From the NCBI RefSeq assembly GCF_025567345.1, contig NZ_JAOQJS010000007.1, positions 186,001 to 250,000 of the forward strand: a stretch of DNA of 64,000 nucleotides, given 5' to 3'. The notes below the pieces were generated by a model that was not told the origin of the DNA, made no database searches, and worked only from the letters and a program-made list of their open reading frames with translations. This document shows, piece by piece, positions 40,436 to 49,681 of the stretch. The position numbers were made by a program, and so were the translations under genes. Source of the stretch: Coprococcus ammoniilyticus. GTDB taxonomy: Bacteria; Bacillota; Clostridia; Lachnospirales; Lachnospiraceae. How positions within the stretch are numbered: the stretch's first letter is position 1; each line of letters starts with the position of its first letter.

Positions 40436-43435
40436 TTACACCGTCCTTGCTATCATTCTGAACTGTCGGGCTGCCTCTTTCTGCTGTTTTGCATAGTCCG
40501 TGGTATTCGCATAAATATACTGATTGACAACTACGCCGCCTGCTGCACTGCCGCCGCCTCTCGGCTTTGGCTTTTTGTCGTCGTTATCATGCTTAAATTC
40601 ATTGCCTACATTTACCTTTGCGTCTACGTCAAACTCCTGCGGTACGCTGTCCTCAATCATTTTCTTAACGCCGCCGATTTCATTAGAAAAGCCAACGCCG
40701 ATACCCTGCGCCAGATATACGCCGATTTCGTCACGCATCAGCTTAGACGGGCTGGCAATTCCAAATAAATCCTTAAGGAAGTCGGTAACATTGCCTACCC
40801 AGCCGCTTATTTTGTCCTTTATCCACTGCGTAGCTCCGTTTATGCCGTTCCAGATGCCCTCTACCATGTTTTTACCGAACCCAGCAAACGTACTGCCAAT
40901 ATTCTTAAATACGTCTGTTATTCCAGTAATTACATTTTTCATGCCCTCTACGGCTTTGTTCTTTACTTCTGTACCCCATGTAGCCACTTTGGTAATTGCA
41001 CTAGAAATGCTGTTATAAATCTTTTGCGGTATTTCCTTAACAATCGTAACAATGCCCGTTACCATGGCATTCATTACCTCTTTGGCTTTCGTAAGCATAT
41101 TGTTACCCCACGTAGCCACTTTGGTAACTGCCCCTACTATGCTGTTCCAGATTTTCTGCGGCAGTTCCTTAACAATCGTAATAACGCCTGTTACCATGGC
41201 ATTCATTACCTCTTTGGCTTTCGTAAGCATATTATTACCCCACGTAGCCACTCTGGTTACTGCCCCTACTATACTGTTCCAGATTTTAGCAGGCGTTTCT
41301 TTCACAATCGTTACAATGTTCGTAAGCATTGTGTTCATTACTTCTTTGGCTTTGGTCTGCATATTTGCGCCCCACGTAGCCACTCTGGTTACTGCGCTTA
41401 CTATACTGTTCCAGATTTTCTGCGGCAGCTCCTTAACAATATCTATAACTTTCGTTACAAAATTTGTTATAACTGTGCCGCCTTTTTCCTGCATATTTGC
41501 GCCCCACTCTGCTATTTTCTCAACGCCCGCAGCGATTGCCTGCGGTATCAGAGTAGGTAGCTCTTTTATTTTATTTATGATTGTCGTTACCAGCTTGCCT
41601 GCCGCCGTCAAAATCTTAGGCAGCCCCGTAATCAGTCCTGTTACAATGGCTGCTATAATCTGCGGTATGGCTGCGATTAAAAGCGGTATTGCATCTATGA
41701 TGCCGTCAATCAATGCAACTATAATATCGCCCGCACTTTCAATAATAAGCGGTATGCCCTCAACCAGTGCATTTATGATAGCCGTTATGATTTCCGGCAG
41801 CGCCTCAATCAGTACAGGCAGCGCTGCTACCAGCCCCTGTGCCAGCCCCGTAAGCAGCTGTAATGCTGCTGTAATCAGCAACGGTATATTTTCTATCAGC
41901 ATGGTTACAATGTTCGTAACCACCGTTACGATTGTTGGCAGCAATGTAGGTAACGCTTGTGCGATACCTTGCGCCAATTCCGTAATAATCTGTACGCCTG
42001 CCTCTAAAAGCTGCGGTAATATAGTAAGCAGCGTATCTATGATTGTCGGTATAATCTGCCCGATTATGCTTATCATTTCCGGCAGCATTCCAACCAGCGT
42101 ATTAAGCAAGTCCTGTACGCCGCTCATTAAAGGCGGTAATAACTCCTGTATAACCTGTGGTATATACGTTGCAAGCTGCTCTACGATTTCTCCCAGTCCG
42201 CTTACCAGCCTCGGCACTGTTTCTATTACCCTCGGTGCTATATTCCCTACCACTGTTACAATACTGTCTACCAGATTGCTTGTAAGCTGTGAGAAATTCG
42301 CCTCGCTGTCTGCCATTCCAGCTACCCAGTTGTCCCACGCTGAACTCATAGAACTAACCGAACCCTCTATTGTTGTACTTGCCTCTTTTGCCGTTGTCCC
42401 TGTTATGCCCATTTCCGTCTGTACGACGTGAATAGCGTCTACAACGTCTGAATATGATGAAATATCATACTTAATGCCGGATAGCTTGCTTGCATCATCA
42501 AGCAGTCGCTGCATTTCCTCTTTTGTACCGCCATATCCCAGTTTTAAGTTATCCAGCATGGTATAATTCTGCTTTGCAAAACCGTTATAGGCGTTCTGTA
42601 TAAGCGATATATCAGTACCCATTTTATTTGCATTGTCTGACATATCCGTAATTGCCACGTTTGCCTTTTCTGCTGCCGCTGCCGTGTCATTATTCATACT
42701 GGCAAGCAGCGACGCTGAAAAGCTGGTAACTGTTTCCATGTACTCATTTGCAGACATTCCGGCTGTTTTATATGCGTCGTTTGCATAACCAACAACCGTA
42801 TCAGACGACGTTTTGAAAAGAGTTTCTACACCGCCTACAAGCTGTTCCTGTGCTGCGTATCCCTCTATCGCTTTTGTGGTAAGCGCTCCTATGGCTGTTG
42901 CCGCTCCCGCAACTGCTGCCGCCGTCGCCGCTGCTGCTGCTTTAAGCGCTGTACCCATTCCGCTTAGCACGCTTGTAAATCCAGAAAATTTTCCCTTTGC
43001 GTCGTCTGCCTGTTCCCCGCTGTCTTTTATTTCCTTTCCCATTTCGTCAGCGGCTTTTTCTGCTTTTTCCATTTCGTCAGTCGTTTTGCCTAATTCCTGC
43101 TCTGTCTTTACAAGCGCTGCTTTCTGGTAATTTAACTGAGTTTCAAGTTTTTTACTTTCTTCGCTATTGTCTCCTGTTGCCTTGCGACATTTTTCTAAAG
43201 CCGCCTCGGTTTCTTTTACCTTTTTTGCCTGCTCGTCGTATGTTTTCTGTAGTACCGCCTGCTTTGCTTTCAGCGCATCTACGCTGCTTGCATTGTCCTT
43301 ATATTCAGCCGTTACAAGTTTCATTTCAGAATTAAGCACTTTAAGGGTGCTGTTAATTTCCTTGCAGGCTGCTTTATACTCTGCCTCTCCGTCAAAACTT
43401 AACCTTGTTTTGACGTTCTGCGTCTTATCTGCCAT
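40436..43435 (-). CDS. Tail tape measure protein
   Basis: 999 residues. Coiled-coil N-terminus (about 1-150), a TMP core (about 190-400, with AAVDN/ASLL blocks), a long hydrophobic middle of repeated LLPPLMSGV/IPQIIAAI-like segments (about 420-650), then about four copies of a 44-residue repeat (see separate entry), and a C-terminal region with GIASPSKLMRDEIG typical for TMPs of Firmicutes siphophages. Its length sets a tail of roughly 150 nm by the usual rule. Confidence 0.93.
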   Translation of the reverse strand: MADKTQNVKTRLSFDGEAEYKAACKEINSTLKVLNSEMKLVTAEYKDNASSVDALKAKQAVLQKTYDEQAKKVKETEAALEKCRKATGDNSEESKKLETQLNYQKAALVKTEQELGKTTDEMEKAEKAADEMGKEIKDSGEQADDAKGKFSGFTSVLSGMGTALKAAAAATAAAVAGAATAIGALTTKAIEGYAAQEQLVGGVETLFKTSSDTVVGYANDAYKTAGMSANEYMETVTSFSASLLASMNNDTAAAAEKANVAITDMSDNANKMGTDISLIQNAYNGFAKQNYTMLDNLKLGYGGTKEEMQRLLDDASKLSGIKYDISSYSDVVDAIHVVQTEMGITGTTAKEASTTIEGSVSSMSSAWDNWVAGMADSEANFSQLTSNLVDSIVTVVGNIAPRVIETVPRLVSGLGEIVEQLATYIPQVIQELLPPLMSGVQDLLNTLVGMLPEMISIIGQIIPTIIDTLLTILPQLLEAGVQIITELAQGIAQALPTLLPTIVTVVTNIVTMLIENIPLLITAALQLLTGLAQGLVAALPVLIEALPEIITAIINALVEGIPLIIESAGDIIVALIDGIIDAIPLLIAAIPQIIAAIVTGLITGLPKILTAAGKLVTTIINKIKELPTLIPQAIAAGVEKIAEWGANMQEKGGTVITNFVTKVIDIVKELPQKIWNSIVSAVTRVATWGANMQTKAKEVMNTMLTNIVTIVKETPAKIWNSIVGAVTRVATWGNNMLTKAKEVMNAMVTGVITIVKELPQKIWNSIVGAVTKVATWGNNMLTKAKEVMNAMVTGIVTIVKEIPQKIYNSISSAITKVATWGTEVKNKAVEGMKNVITGITDVFKNIGSTFAGFGKNMVEGIWNGINGATQWIKDKISGWVGNVTDFLKDLFGIASPSKLMRDEIGVYLAQGIGVGFSNEIGGVKKMIEDSVPQEFDVDAKVNVGNEFKHDNDDKKPKPRGGGSAAGGVVVNQYIYANTTDYAKQQKEAARQFRMIARTV
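40949..41476 (-). repeat. 132-bp repeats inside the tape measure gene
   Basis: About four in-frame units of 44 codons, each with the pattern IVKELPQKIWNSIVGAV followed by VATWGNNML and TKAKEVMN. The unit is conserved on the DNA level (for example CCATGGCATTCATTACC recurs 132 bp apart). Recombination between units could change tail length in 44-residue steps. Confidence 0.85.
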
Positions 43436-43437
43436 AA

Positions 43438-44045
43438 TTAAAAGCCCCCTAACGCTATGTCTATATCGTCCATGTTTTCTGTAGCTGCTGGTGTTCCCGC
43501 CTGTTCCTGTCGGAAAATGTGCGGGTTATATTCCTTGTGATATTTAAACAGTGTCGTTATCTGGTATGGTGTTTTTCTCCATGCCTCACGTTCCCTGTAT
43601 CTCAAAAGCACTACTGCAATATACAAAAGCCGTGCAGTATCTAATTTTCCTGCACGGCTGCCCTGTTTCCCTCTTCTGTTGTTTCTTCTCCGTCGTTTTC
43701 GTTCTCTGTGTCGCTGTTGTCTCCCGCAGTTCCTCTGTAGAACGATTTAAAAATAGCGTTCTGTACTTCCTGCAAATTTCCTGCGTGTATCAGTCTGCCT
43801 ACCCTCTTCTCTTCAAGCAGCTGGGCGTTTTCGTCCTCTGCTAAAAGTGCCTCGTTAATAAGCAGCGTAAGTAACCACCTTGTATCTTTAAAAAGGTTTG
43901 GGTTATCTTTATTGAATACCTCACTTAATTTGTCGTAGCCCCCAAACTTTTCCTGCACTTCGTCTAATGCGTTCAGTGAAAAAAGTAAACCATATTCTTT
44001 GCCGTTCAGCTCTACGGGAAAAGCCCCGCTCTTTAATGCTCCCAT
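43438..44045 (-). CDS. Tail assembly chaperone fusion (gpGT-like) by -1 frameshift
   Basis: The short frame gene is read 0-frame to the slippery heptamer G_GGA_AAC at 43671-43665 and can then continue in the -1 frame to 43438. This gives a fusion of about 202 residues (127 + 75). The downstream frame on its own has no good start. The frame relation (-1) and heptamer are those of the lambda G/GT pair. The product wraps the tape measure during assembly. Confidence 0.8.
43641..44045 (-). CDS. Tail assembly chaperone (gpG-like)
   Basis: 134 residues, N-terminal beta start and helices (ELNGKEYGLLFSLNALDE, DKLSEVFNKDN), and an acidic C-terminal tail rich in E, N and D, where the frameshift occurs. 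Between major tail protein and tape measure, the standard place of this gene. Confidence 0.85.
   Translation of the reverse strand: MGALKSGAFPVELNGKEYGLLFSLNALDEVQEKFGGYDKLSEVFNKDNPNLFKDTRWLLTLLINEALLAEDENAQLLEEKRVGRLIHAGNLQEVQNAIFKSFYRGTAGDNSDTENENDGEETTEEGNRAAVQEN
43665..43671 (-). promoter_or_regulatory. Programmed -1 frameshift site
   Basis: Heptamer GGGAAAC, spaced as G GGA AAC relative to the upstream frame (codon boundary at 43670). The -1 frame is open from shortly before it (a TGA in that frame lies upstream) through to 43438. Downstream, CGTGCAGG...CTGCACG can form a stem (about 43635-43655), a plausible stimulator. Confidence 0.8.
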
Positions 44046-44094
44046 GATATAAAATTAAGGCGCAGCCCATGCTACGCCTCTCTCCTTTCCTGTT

Positions 44095-44658
44095 TTATAC
44101 ACTTTCCATTGCTGCTGCCTTTTCCGGCACTGCTGTAAACCACGTTTTAGCCGCTGCGCTTTCCTCTGTTCCCACAAAGTCTGCTTTCCACAAGTTATCT
44201 TTCTTTCTTGTTGTAAAAGATGCCTCAATGTCCGGCGTGTTAAACTTGATACTCTCGCCCTTTGTTTCGTACTTTTCAGACGGTACTTTAAATTTTGCTT
44301 TAAGCAGCCATACGTAACGGTATTTACCACCCGTTTTCTTAGCTCTGAACCCTACAGCAACATACGGCGGCTCGTCCTCTTTTCCCGCCCATACTACGCT
44401 GTTCTTATCTACTGCCTGCCCCAGCAGCTCTGCCAGCACTTCCGGCGTAAGGTCTTTAATTCCCAGCTTAAGCGTTCCGCTTGCAAACTCCGTGACGCTC
44501 TCGCTTAATGTGTCGTCTGCATACAAGCTGCCGTCTGCTGTCTTTACGGATAAATCGGCGCTCATTGCCTCTGCCATTTTCTTAGGTGTCCCGTAGCTCT
44601 CTGCTCCGTCTGCCTCTGTGCATACGGCGTAATATAAATCTTTCAGTCCCAGTGTCAT
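44095..44658 (-). CDS. Major tail protein
   Basis: 187 residues, mostly beta, with the start MTLGLKDLYYAVCTEADG and KAKFKVPSEKYETKGESIKF typical of Firmicutes siphophage tube proteins. It polymerises in hexameric rings around the tape measure. Position between the tail completion gene and the chaperones fits. Confidence 0.88.
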   Translation of the reverse strand: MTLGLKDLYYAVCTEADGAESYGTPKKMAEAMSADLSVKTADGSLYADDTLSESVTEFASGTLKLGIKDLTPEVLAELLGQAVDKNSVVWAGKEDEPPYVAVGFRAKKTGGKYRYVWLLKAKFKVPSEKYETKGESIKFNTPDIEASFTTRKKDNLWKADFVGTEESAAAKTWFTAVPEKAAAMESV

Positions 44659-44665
44659 TGTTTAA

Positions 44666-44992
44666 TCACTCCTCTTTCAAAATCTCGACTGTGATAGGCA
44701 CTAACCAGTACCCCGTTTCTGTTTCGTAGCTTTCTGCGTCTATGCTGTTGATATAAACGCCTGCTGCTTTCAATACCTCTTTTGTCTTATCAAGCTGCGC
44801 CTCAAAATCGCCCTTATGGAAAAGCGTAACTCTATACATTTCCCTGCGCTCTTTCTCTTCGTCGTCTGCATTTACCGCAGGCGTACCCAGCAGCCGCAGA
44901 AACGTATAATATGCGTCTGGCTTATCCCGCCCAGTGTAAACGCCTCTCTGGGCTGGCAACCCTGCGCTTTCTAAAATCTCCTGTATACTCAT
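44666..44992 (-). CDS. Tail completion / terminator protein
   Basis: 108 residues with alpha-beta pattern (MSIQEILESAGLPAQRGVY, RVTLFHKGDFEAQLDK) of the small tail-terminator family of siphophages. Overlaps by a few bp with the HK97 gp10-like gene. Role in capping the tail is inferred from synteny. Confidence 0.75.
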   Translation of the reverse strand: MSIQEILESAGLPAQRGVYTGRDKPDAYYTFLRLLGTPAVNADDEEKERREMYRVTLFHKGDFEAQLDKTKEVLKAAGVYINSIDAESYETETGYWLVPITVEILKEE

Positions 44993-45420
44993 TCGCCTGT
45001 TTCACTCTCCCATATACTGCGCTGTGCCTCTACTACCTTTTCGTGCGCCTTTTCGTTTGCCACTGTCATATAAGGGCGTGCAGCGTGGCTACTTGTGCCG
45101 TACTCTGCCACAAAGCCGATTGTTGCATAGCGCACCTTGCTTTTATCTCCTTTTCTGTCGTTTCCATGCTTTGCCCGTCCCTGTGGGTATATCTCTACGT
45201 ATTTCTCCGTATCGTCGCCCTTTACGTCCGTAGCTTTTATGGAATTGATAAAACCGCCCGTTTCATTCAGTCCCATTGCCTGTGCCTCTGCTCTCTGTGC
45301 CTCTATCAGCACATCAGCACCAGCTTTAAGCATTTTTGGGACTGCCTCAACTGTAGCCGCCTCTCTCCGGCTGAAAGCGTCTATAATATCTTCCAGCCCG
45401 ACTGTGTTAAACTCTCCCAT
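44989..45420 (-). CDS. HK97 gp10-like neck/tail protein
   Basis: 143 residues. Helical start (GLEDIIDAFSRREAATVEAV), then a beta portion ending in FVAEYGTSSHAARPYM, the diagnostic motif of the HK97 gp10 family. Acts in tail-to-head joining. Confidence 0.85.
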   Translation of the reverse strand: MGEFNTVGLEDIIDAFSRREAATVEAVPKMLKAGADVLIEAQRAEAQAMGLNETGGFINSIKATDVKGDDTEKYVEIYPQGRAKHGNDRKGDKSKVRYATIGFVAEYGTSSHAARPYMTVANEKAHEKVVEAQRSIWESETGE

Positions 45421-45422
45421 GC

Positions 45423-45761
45423 TTACACCTCGTTTCTGTGGCGTAAATCTGTAAGCGTAAGCTCTATGGTGTCTATTCCTGTATCGTAGGTCTTAAGTAC
45501 AAAATAGCGCCGCCCGTTTACTTCTACTACGTCCTCGCCGCCATAATCTGCCTTGTGTACCTCGTACTTTGCCTCTACCAGTTTTCCTGTCTGCTGGCTC
45601 TTAAAATATTCACTGTACCCTACTGATTTTTTGTTACAGAATACAGTGCGGGTGCTTTCTTCCGGCTTTACTGCAAAGCCGTTTTTATTTACCCTGTTTT
45701 CTGCTGTTGTTTCTGCAATAAGTGTTAATTCGTCCAGCCACTCCACCGCTTTACACCCCAC
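45423..45761 (-). CDS. Head closure / head-tail joining protein
   Basis: About 112 residues, with start at a GTG (VGCKAVEWLDEL) or a second GTG at 45746. A longer upstream frame overlaps the connector gene far too much. The core AVKPEESTRTVFCNKKSVGYSEYF and ending DTIELTLTDL are typical of siphophage head-closure proteins (SPP1 gp16 class). Confidence 0.8.
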   Translation of the reverse strand: MGCKAVEWLDELTLIAETTAENRVNKNGFAVKPEESTRTVFCNKKSVGYSEYFKSQQTGKLVEAKYEVHKADYGGEDVVEVNGRRYFVLKTYDTGIDTIELTLTDLRHRNEV

Positions 45762-46086
45762 TTTCTGTGCTGTTGGTGTCCGTTTCGGACACTTGCGGCG
45801 CTGTGTTGTATTCTGCTGATAAAGATAAGCGCATTTTAAGTGCGTCGTATGACTTTCTAAATTGTTCCGCAGCATTGTTAAAACCAAACTCTGCCTTGCA
45901 ATACAGTGTAATTGCTCTGATAATCAACCCGTCTGTCTCTTTTATCACTTTTACGCCGTCGTTTTCCATATCAGCTTTGCAGGCGGCTATACAGTCGTTT
46001 ATTTCCTCTGTGATTTTCTCACTGGTGCTGCTGATACGCAGCGCCGCCCGCATTTTCTCGGTTAATGTTGTGGTATCTGCTGCCAT
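45751..46086 (-). CDS. Head-tail connector protein (gp6-like)
   Basis: 111 residues from the ATG MAADTTTLTEK, preceded by AGGGTGCAGG. All-helical, with IRAITLYCKAEFGFNN typical of the gp6/gp15-like connectors that form the ring under the portal. Its C-terminal end overlaps the next gene's start. Confidence 0.8.
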   Translation of the reverse strand: MAADTTTLTEKMRAALRISSTSEKITEEINDCIAACKADMENDGVKVIKETDGLIIRAITLYCKAEFGFNNAAEQFRKSYDALKMRLSLSAEYNTAPQVSETDTNSTESGV

Positions 46087-46103
46087 AGCCTGCACCCTCT
46101 TTC

Positions 46104-46484
46104 TTACTCTTCTATTACTGCTGCTACGCCTGCCTCTTCCAGAACTGCTGCACGTTCTCTGCTTACTGCGTATTCGTCCCCAGTATCCTTAATCTGGTTT
46201 AATTCCTTGTCAAGGAAACGGCGCTGTGCTTTTACTTTTACAAGTTCTGTGGCTGCCTCTTCCTCTTCGGCTTTCGCTGCTGCCTCTGCTGCCGCCTCTT
46301 CCGCTGCTCTTTTATCCTCTTCTGTAAGCTCGCTTTCGTCCGGTATGTCTACCTCAACCGCTGCGCAGCGTGTAGCAATTTCTTTCTTTGTTCCCTCTGC
46401 ATCTACACCCAGCTGCTTTGCCAGTTCCTGCAAATCTTCTTTCTTGTAGCTTTCCAGTTCTTTAGCGTCTAAATACCCTTTCAT
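46104..46484 (-). CDS. Hypothetical head protein with SAP-like N-terminus
   Basis: 126 residues. The N-terminus (YKKEDLQELAKQLGVDAEGTK) looks like a SAP/Rho-N-type helix-extended loop that could bind DNA. A highly charged helical middle (AAEAAAEAAAKAEEEE) is followed by an end without recognised motif. Between capsid and connector genes. Often called head fibre or capsid-associated in related phages, but that is not certain. Confidence 0.65.
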   Translation of the reverse strand: MKGYLDAKELESYKKEDLQELAKQLGVDAEGTKKEIATRCAAVEVDIPDESELTEEDKRAAEEAAAEAAAKAEEEEAATELVKVKAQRRFLDKELNQIKDTGDEYAVSRERAAVLEEAGVAAVIEE

Positions 46485-46536
46485 GGTCTACCTCGCTTTC
46501 TGGCAGCCAGTGTTTATACACCAGCTGCCTTGTTAA

Positions 46537-47769
46537 TTACACTGCCTCGATTTTCTTTACAACTACAAGGCTGTTTTTGTCTACTACCTTGCCGTCTACA
46601 AGCATAATGCCCTTTGTAATCTGGTCGTCTGTGTCGTTGTCCTCATACTTCTTTACGCCCATAGAGTAGTTTGTATTAAGCACGTAGTCCTTGAAATTGA
46701 AAAGGAATGCAAAAATTGTATCTTTCGCAAGTGCTGCGCTGTAGCTTGCTACGTAATCGCAAAGTACAACTGTTCTGCCTAAAAGCGTTCTCTCCGGCTT
46801 TCCAGATGTTCCATAGTTCACTTTTGCGATAGGCTGCCCGTTCTTATCTGTCATGCCTACATACTCCATAAAGGTCTTTTTACTCATGCACCACACAGCG
46901 CCATTTTCATAAGCCATAGGTAAAGCACCCTCTGCCTTAATCAAATCACTGTAAGACGGTGCGGCGCTCTCGATTGTCTGCCCGTCGGCTGGTGTCTCTG
47001 CTAAAATTCCTTTCGGTTTTCCTGTTCCGTTTCCGTCAATGATTGCCTGCTCTAACGCTTTTGTCATTGCCTCAACAATATTGTTAATAAGCAGTGTTTC
47101 AAAAGCGCTGATTGCCATTGTATCTACTTCCAGAGATACGGCTACTGCACAGCGCAGCTTATGGTATGCAAAAGTAATCATTCCGTCTTTTGCAATATTC
47201 TTTTTCTGCTTGTCGCTGCCTGCTCCCTCATTTACCCATGTTGCAGTAGGCTTTACAGTAGATACGGGGATAGAAACGCCGCCCTTGTATGCAGTTCTGG
47301 TTACAAGGGCTAAAATCATACCTGTGCTTTCCAGCTTTTCTACAATCTGGTTAAGCACTGTGGTAGGGATAACTGCGCCTACGTCTGTGCTTTTGCTTAC
47401 CGCATCTGCTCTGTACTCTTTCGGCAGCGCCTCGCCTCTGCATACATATTTCATAAATGCTTTGCGGTATTCCATGCTGCCGTATTTGTCGTCGTTATCG
47501 CCCTCGCCAGCTGCTCCCTTGAAATTTCTAAGCACTCTCTGCTGTCCGCTGCCGTCTCCCTCTCCGTCGCCTACGCTTTCGCCTGCTGCAATTCTCGCAA
47601 GCAGTGCGCTACGCTTTTCTGCTGCTGCCTTAATTGCCGCTCTCTCTTCCTGTAAAGCTGTTACCTCATTCTCCAGCGCTGTAATTTCTTCCTCTTTCAG
47701 CTCCGCTGCTCTTGTGGTAAGCTCGTTTTTAATTGCTGCTAATCTTTCCTCAATTTCTTTTAATCTCAT
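46537..47769 (-). CDS. Major capsid protein (HK97 fold)
   Basis: 410 residues with an N-terminal coiled-coil delta domain (about 1-65) to be removed by the protease, then the HK97 core: VGAVIPTTVLNQIVEKLE (N-arm), PVSTVKPTATWVNEG (E-loop region), TMAISAFETLLINNIVEAM, and KGIMLVDGKVVD near the end. Adjacent prohead protease and portal support the call. Confidence 0.95.
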   Translation of the reverse strand: MRLKEIEERLAAIKNELTTRAAELKEEEITALENEVTALQEERAAIKAAAEKRSALLARIAAGESVGDGEGDGSGQQRVLRNFKGAAGEGDNDDKYGSMEYRKAFMKYVCRGEALPKEYRADAVSKSTDVGAVIPTTVLNQIVEKLESTGMILALVTRTAYKGGVSIPVSTVKPTATWVNEGAGSDKQKKNIAKDGMITFAYHKLRCAVAVSLEVDTMAISAFETLLINNIVEAMTKALEQAIIDGNGTGKPKGILAETPADGQTIESAAPSYSDLIKAEGALPMAYENGAVWCMSKKTFMEYVGMTDKNGQPIAKVNYGTSGKPERTLLGRTVVLCDYVASYSAALAKDTIFAFLFNFKDYVLNTNYSMGVKKYEDNDTDDQITKGIMLVDGKVVDKNSLVVVKKIEAV

Positions 47770-47797
47770 TGTTATGTTTCCTTTCTGGTCTTGGATT

Positions 47798-48394
47798 TTA
47801 TAAGCTCGCTCTAATCTTTAGTATTGCTGCCCGCCTCTTAAGCAGCTCCTGCCTCTCCTGCTCGTAACTCCTACTCGCAAAAGCACGGGCGCTTATTTCA
47901 GTATCGCCGTTTGCTGGAATGCTCACGGCTGATACATCATAAACTTTCTTGATTTTCAAAATCGTCCTTGTGTGTGTTTCTCTGTCGTAGCTTTCCTCTG
48001 CTACGCTAAAAGCCCACGACATTTTATTTATCATGCCTGCCTCTATGTCTTGGTATAGCCCACGGGCTAAATCTGTCTTGCCTAAATCAGCCGCCACCTT
48101 AAGCCCTTTATAGTCCGGCTGTAAAATCAGCGTCTTGTTTGACTGTCTGGCAAATACCCTGCCCTCATGGTCGTACTGCATGATAACGTCGCTCATGTCT
48201 GCACCGTCTAAAGCGTGTGCGTCTATTCTTTCGTAAATCTTTGTGCCGTCCTCAAATTCATACAGCAAATACGGCGCATCAAACGTAGTGGCGTAACCCT
48301 CTACGTAATACTCCGTCTGTATCAATTTCGTTGCACTCTGCGCTGTCAATGGCGCTGCCAGCGCCCTATATTCCCGCTCTTTCTTAATCGGCAT
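47798..48394 (-). CDS. HK97-family prohead protease
   Basis: 198 residues. The N-terminal beta domain (YYVEGYATTFDAPYLLYE) and the block MSDVIMQYDHEGRVFARQ contain the catalytic His of the U35 family. The SWAFSVAEESYDRE and VSAVSIPANGDTEI segments (with Ser) are typical. It cleaves the capsid delta domain. Its start overlaps the portal end. Confidence 0.92.
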   Translation of the reverse strand: MPIKKEREYRALAAPLTAQSATKLIQTEYYVEGYATTFDAPYLLYEFEDGTKIYERIDAHALDGADMSDVIMQYDHEGRVFARQSNKTLILQPDYKGLKVAADLGKTDLARGLYQDIEAGMINKMSWAFSVAEESYDRETHTRTILKIKKVYDVSAVSIPANGDTEISARAFASRSYEQERQELLKRRAAILKIRASL

Positions 48395-49664
48395 TATTTA
48401 CACCCTCTTTCTCTCCCAGCCCGCCTGCTGGTTCTCCTGCTGCCGCTGGCGGTGTCTGCTGCGGCTCTGCCTGCTGCCCTGTTGCTATGGGCGCTTGCTG
48501 TATAATTATCTGTGGCTTTCCATTACTGTTTTGCAGTTCGCTTACCTCGGTATACTCTTTGCGGATATAATACTTTTCCCCGTCCTCAACGTGTGCCATG
48601 TTCCATATATCCATAACACCGTTTCTGTTCAATAGCGCACGGTCAAAAAGCTGTGTGCTTACGCTTAACTTTGTGGCGTTGCTGGCATATTGCAGGCGGT
48701 TTGCTGAAAAGAAAATAGCATTACCGCAAGCTCTTTCTCTCTCGGTAAAACTCATATTTGTCATAACAAGCGATAGCTGTATTGCAAACGGTTCTATTTT
48801 CCCCTCGTAGTAAGCATTCCACGTATTTTCATCAAATTTATTTTGTAAAATATCCATGTTTGTACCAAAATGCGTGCATACATTTTCCTGTATATTCTGC
48901 ATCTGCAATGCGTTTGGCGTGTATGGTTTGCTCTCTACCTGTTTCAGCTCACTAAACTTGTTATCATAAATTATCATGCCGCTATCGTTGTCGGCGGTTA
49001 AGTTATCCTCGGTAAAACGCTGTCGCTCTTTCTTTATGTCCTCTGGTTTCAGCATATTTGCCACCTTTGCCAGAAAGCGGATATTTGCAGAATTTTTGAC
49101 AGCGTTTATAATTCCCTCGTTTTGCGTATGTATCAGCTGCATTGTTGGCTTAAGTGTTCTGTTGTCCTCTCCGAAAAGGTCGTCTGTGTATTCAAAATCT
49201 GTCATAATGCCTACACGTTCAAACTCTATAGCTCCATGCTCGCCATTTGCAAACAGATACCGTAAATACACCTGCCCTGCTGCCTCTACGACTTCGCAGC
49301 GTTGCGCCCTCAATGGATACCAGCCACAAAGCCGCCCGTACTCGTCCTCGATAGGTATAATAAAAGCGGTGTGTTCCACCGCTACATACGTTGCCAGACG
49401 CTTAATAAACTTTGTTGTGTCCATAAAATAGTTGGGCTTATGCTGTAGTGTCTTTTCCAGTGACTTAAGGGCGCTGCCCTCAATCTCCGGCTTAAGTTTA
49501 CTGCAATGTGTCGCAAAGCTGTTTACTGCCGTTCTGGTTAAATCCATTTCATATACGCCGCCGTTATAACTGGTAAACGTCGGGCTGTATCCGTTCAGCA
49601 TTTTAAAATAGCTGTCGATATATCGCAGCTCTTTACCATGAAAAAGATAATCTAAAAATTTCAT
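48384..49664 (-). CDS. Portal protein
   Basis: 426 residues of the HK97-type portal family: start MKFLDYLFHGKELRYID, with motif NSFATHCSKLKPEIEG, the VEHTAFIIPIEDEYGRLCGW wing part and ENTWNAYYEGKIEPFAIQLS. It forms the dodecamer at the DNA entry vertex. The C-terminus is proline/glutamine rich. Confidence 0.92.
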   Translation of the reverse strand: MKFLDYLFHGKELRYIDSYFKMLNGYSPTFTSYNGGVYEMDLTRTAVNSFATHCSKLKPEIEGSALKSLEKTLQHKPNYFMDTTKFIKRLATYVAVEHTAFIIPIEDEYGRLCGWYPLRAQRCEVVEAAGQVYLRYLFANGEHGAIEFERVGIMTDFEYTDDLFGEDNRTLKPTMQLIHTQNEGIINAVKNSANIRFLAKVANMLKPEDIKKERQRFTEDNLTADNDSGMIIYDNKFSELKQVESKPYTPNALQMQNIQENVCTHFGTNMDILQNKFDENTWNAYYEGKIEPFAIQLSLVMTNMSFTERERACGNAIFFSANRLQYASNATKLSVSTQLFDRALLNRNGVMDIWNMAHVEDGEKYYIRKEYTEVSELQNSNGKPQIIIQQAPIATGQQAEPQQTPPAAAGEPAGGLGEKEGVNNAD

Positions 49665-49681
49665 GCCGTTTACTCTCCTTT

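Noticed and set aside
41052..42431. Plus-strand 459-codon frame opposite the tape measure gene
   Set aside because: Long only because of the biased codons and repeats of the tape measure gene; no start signals.
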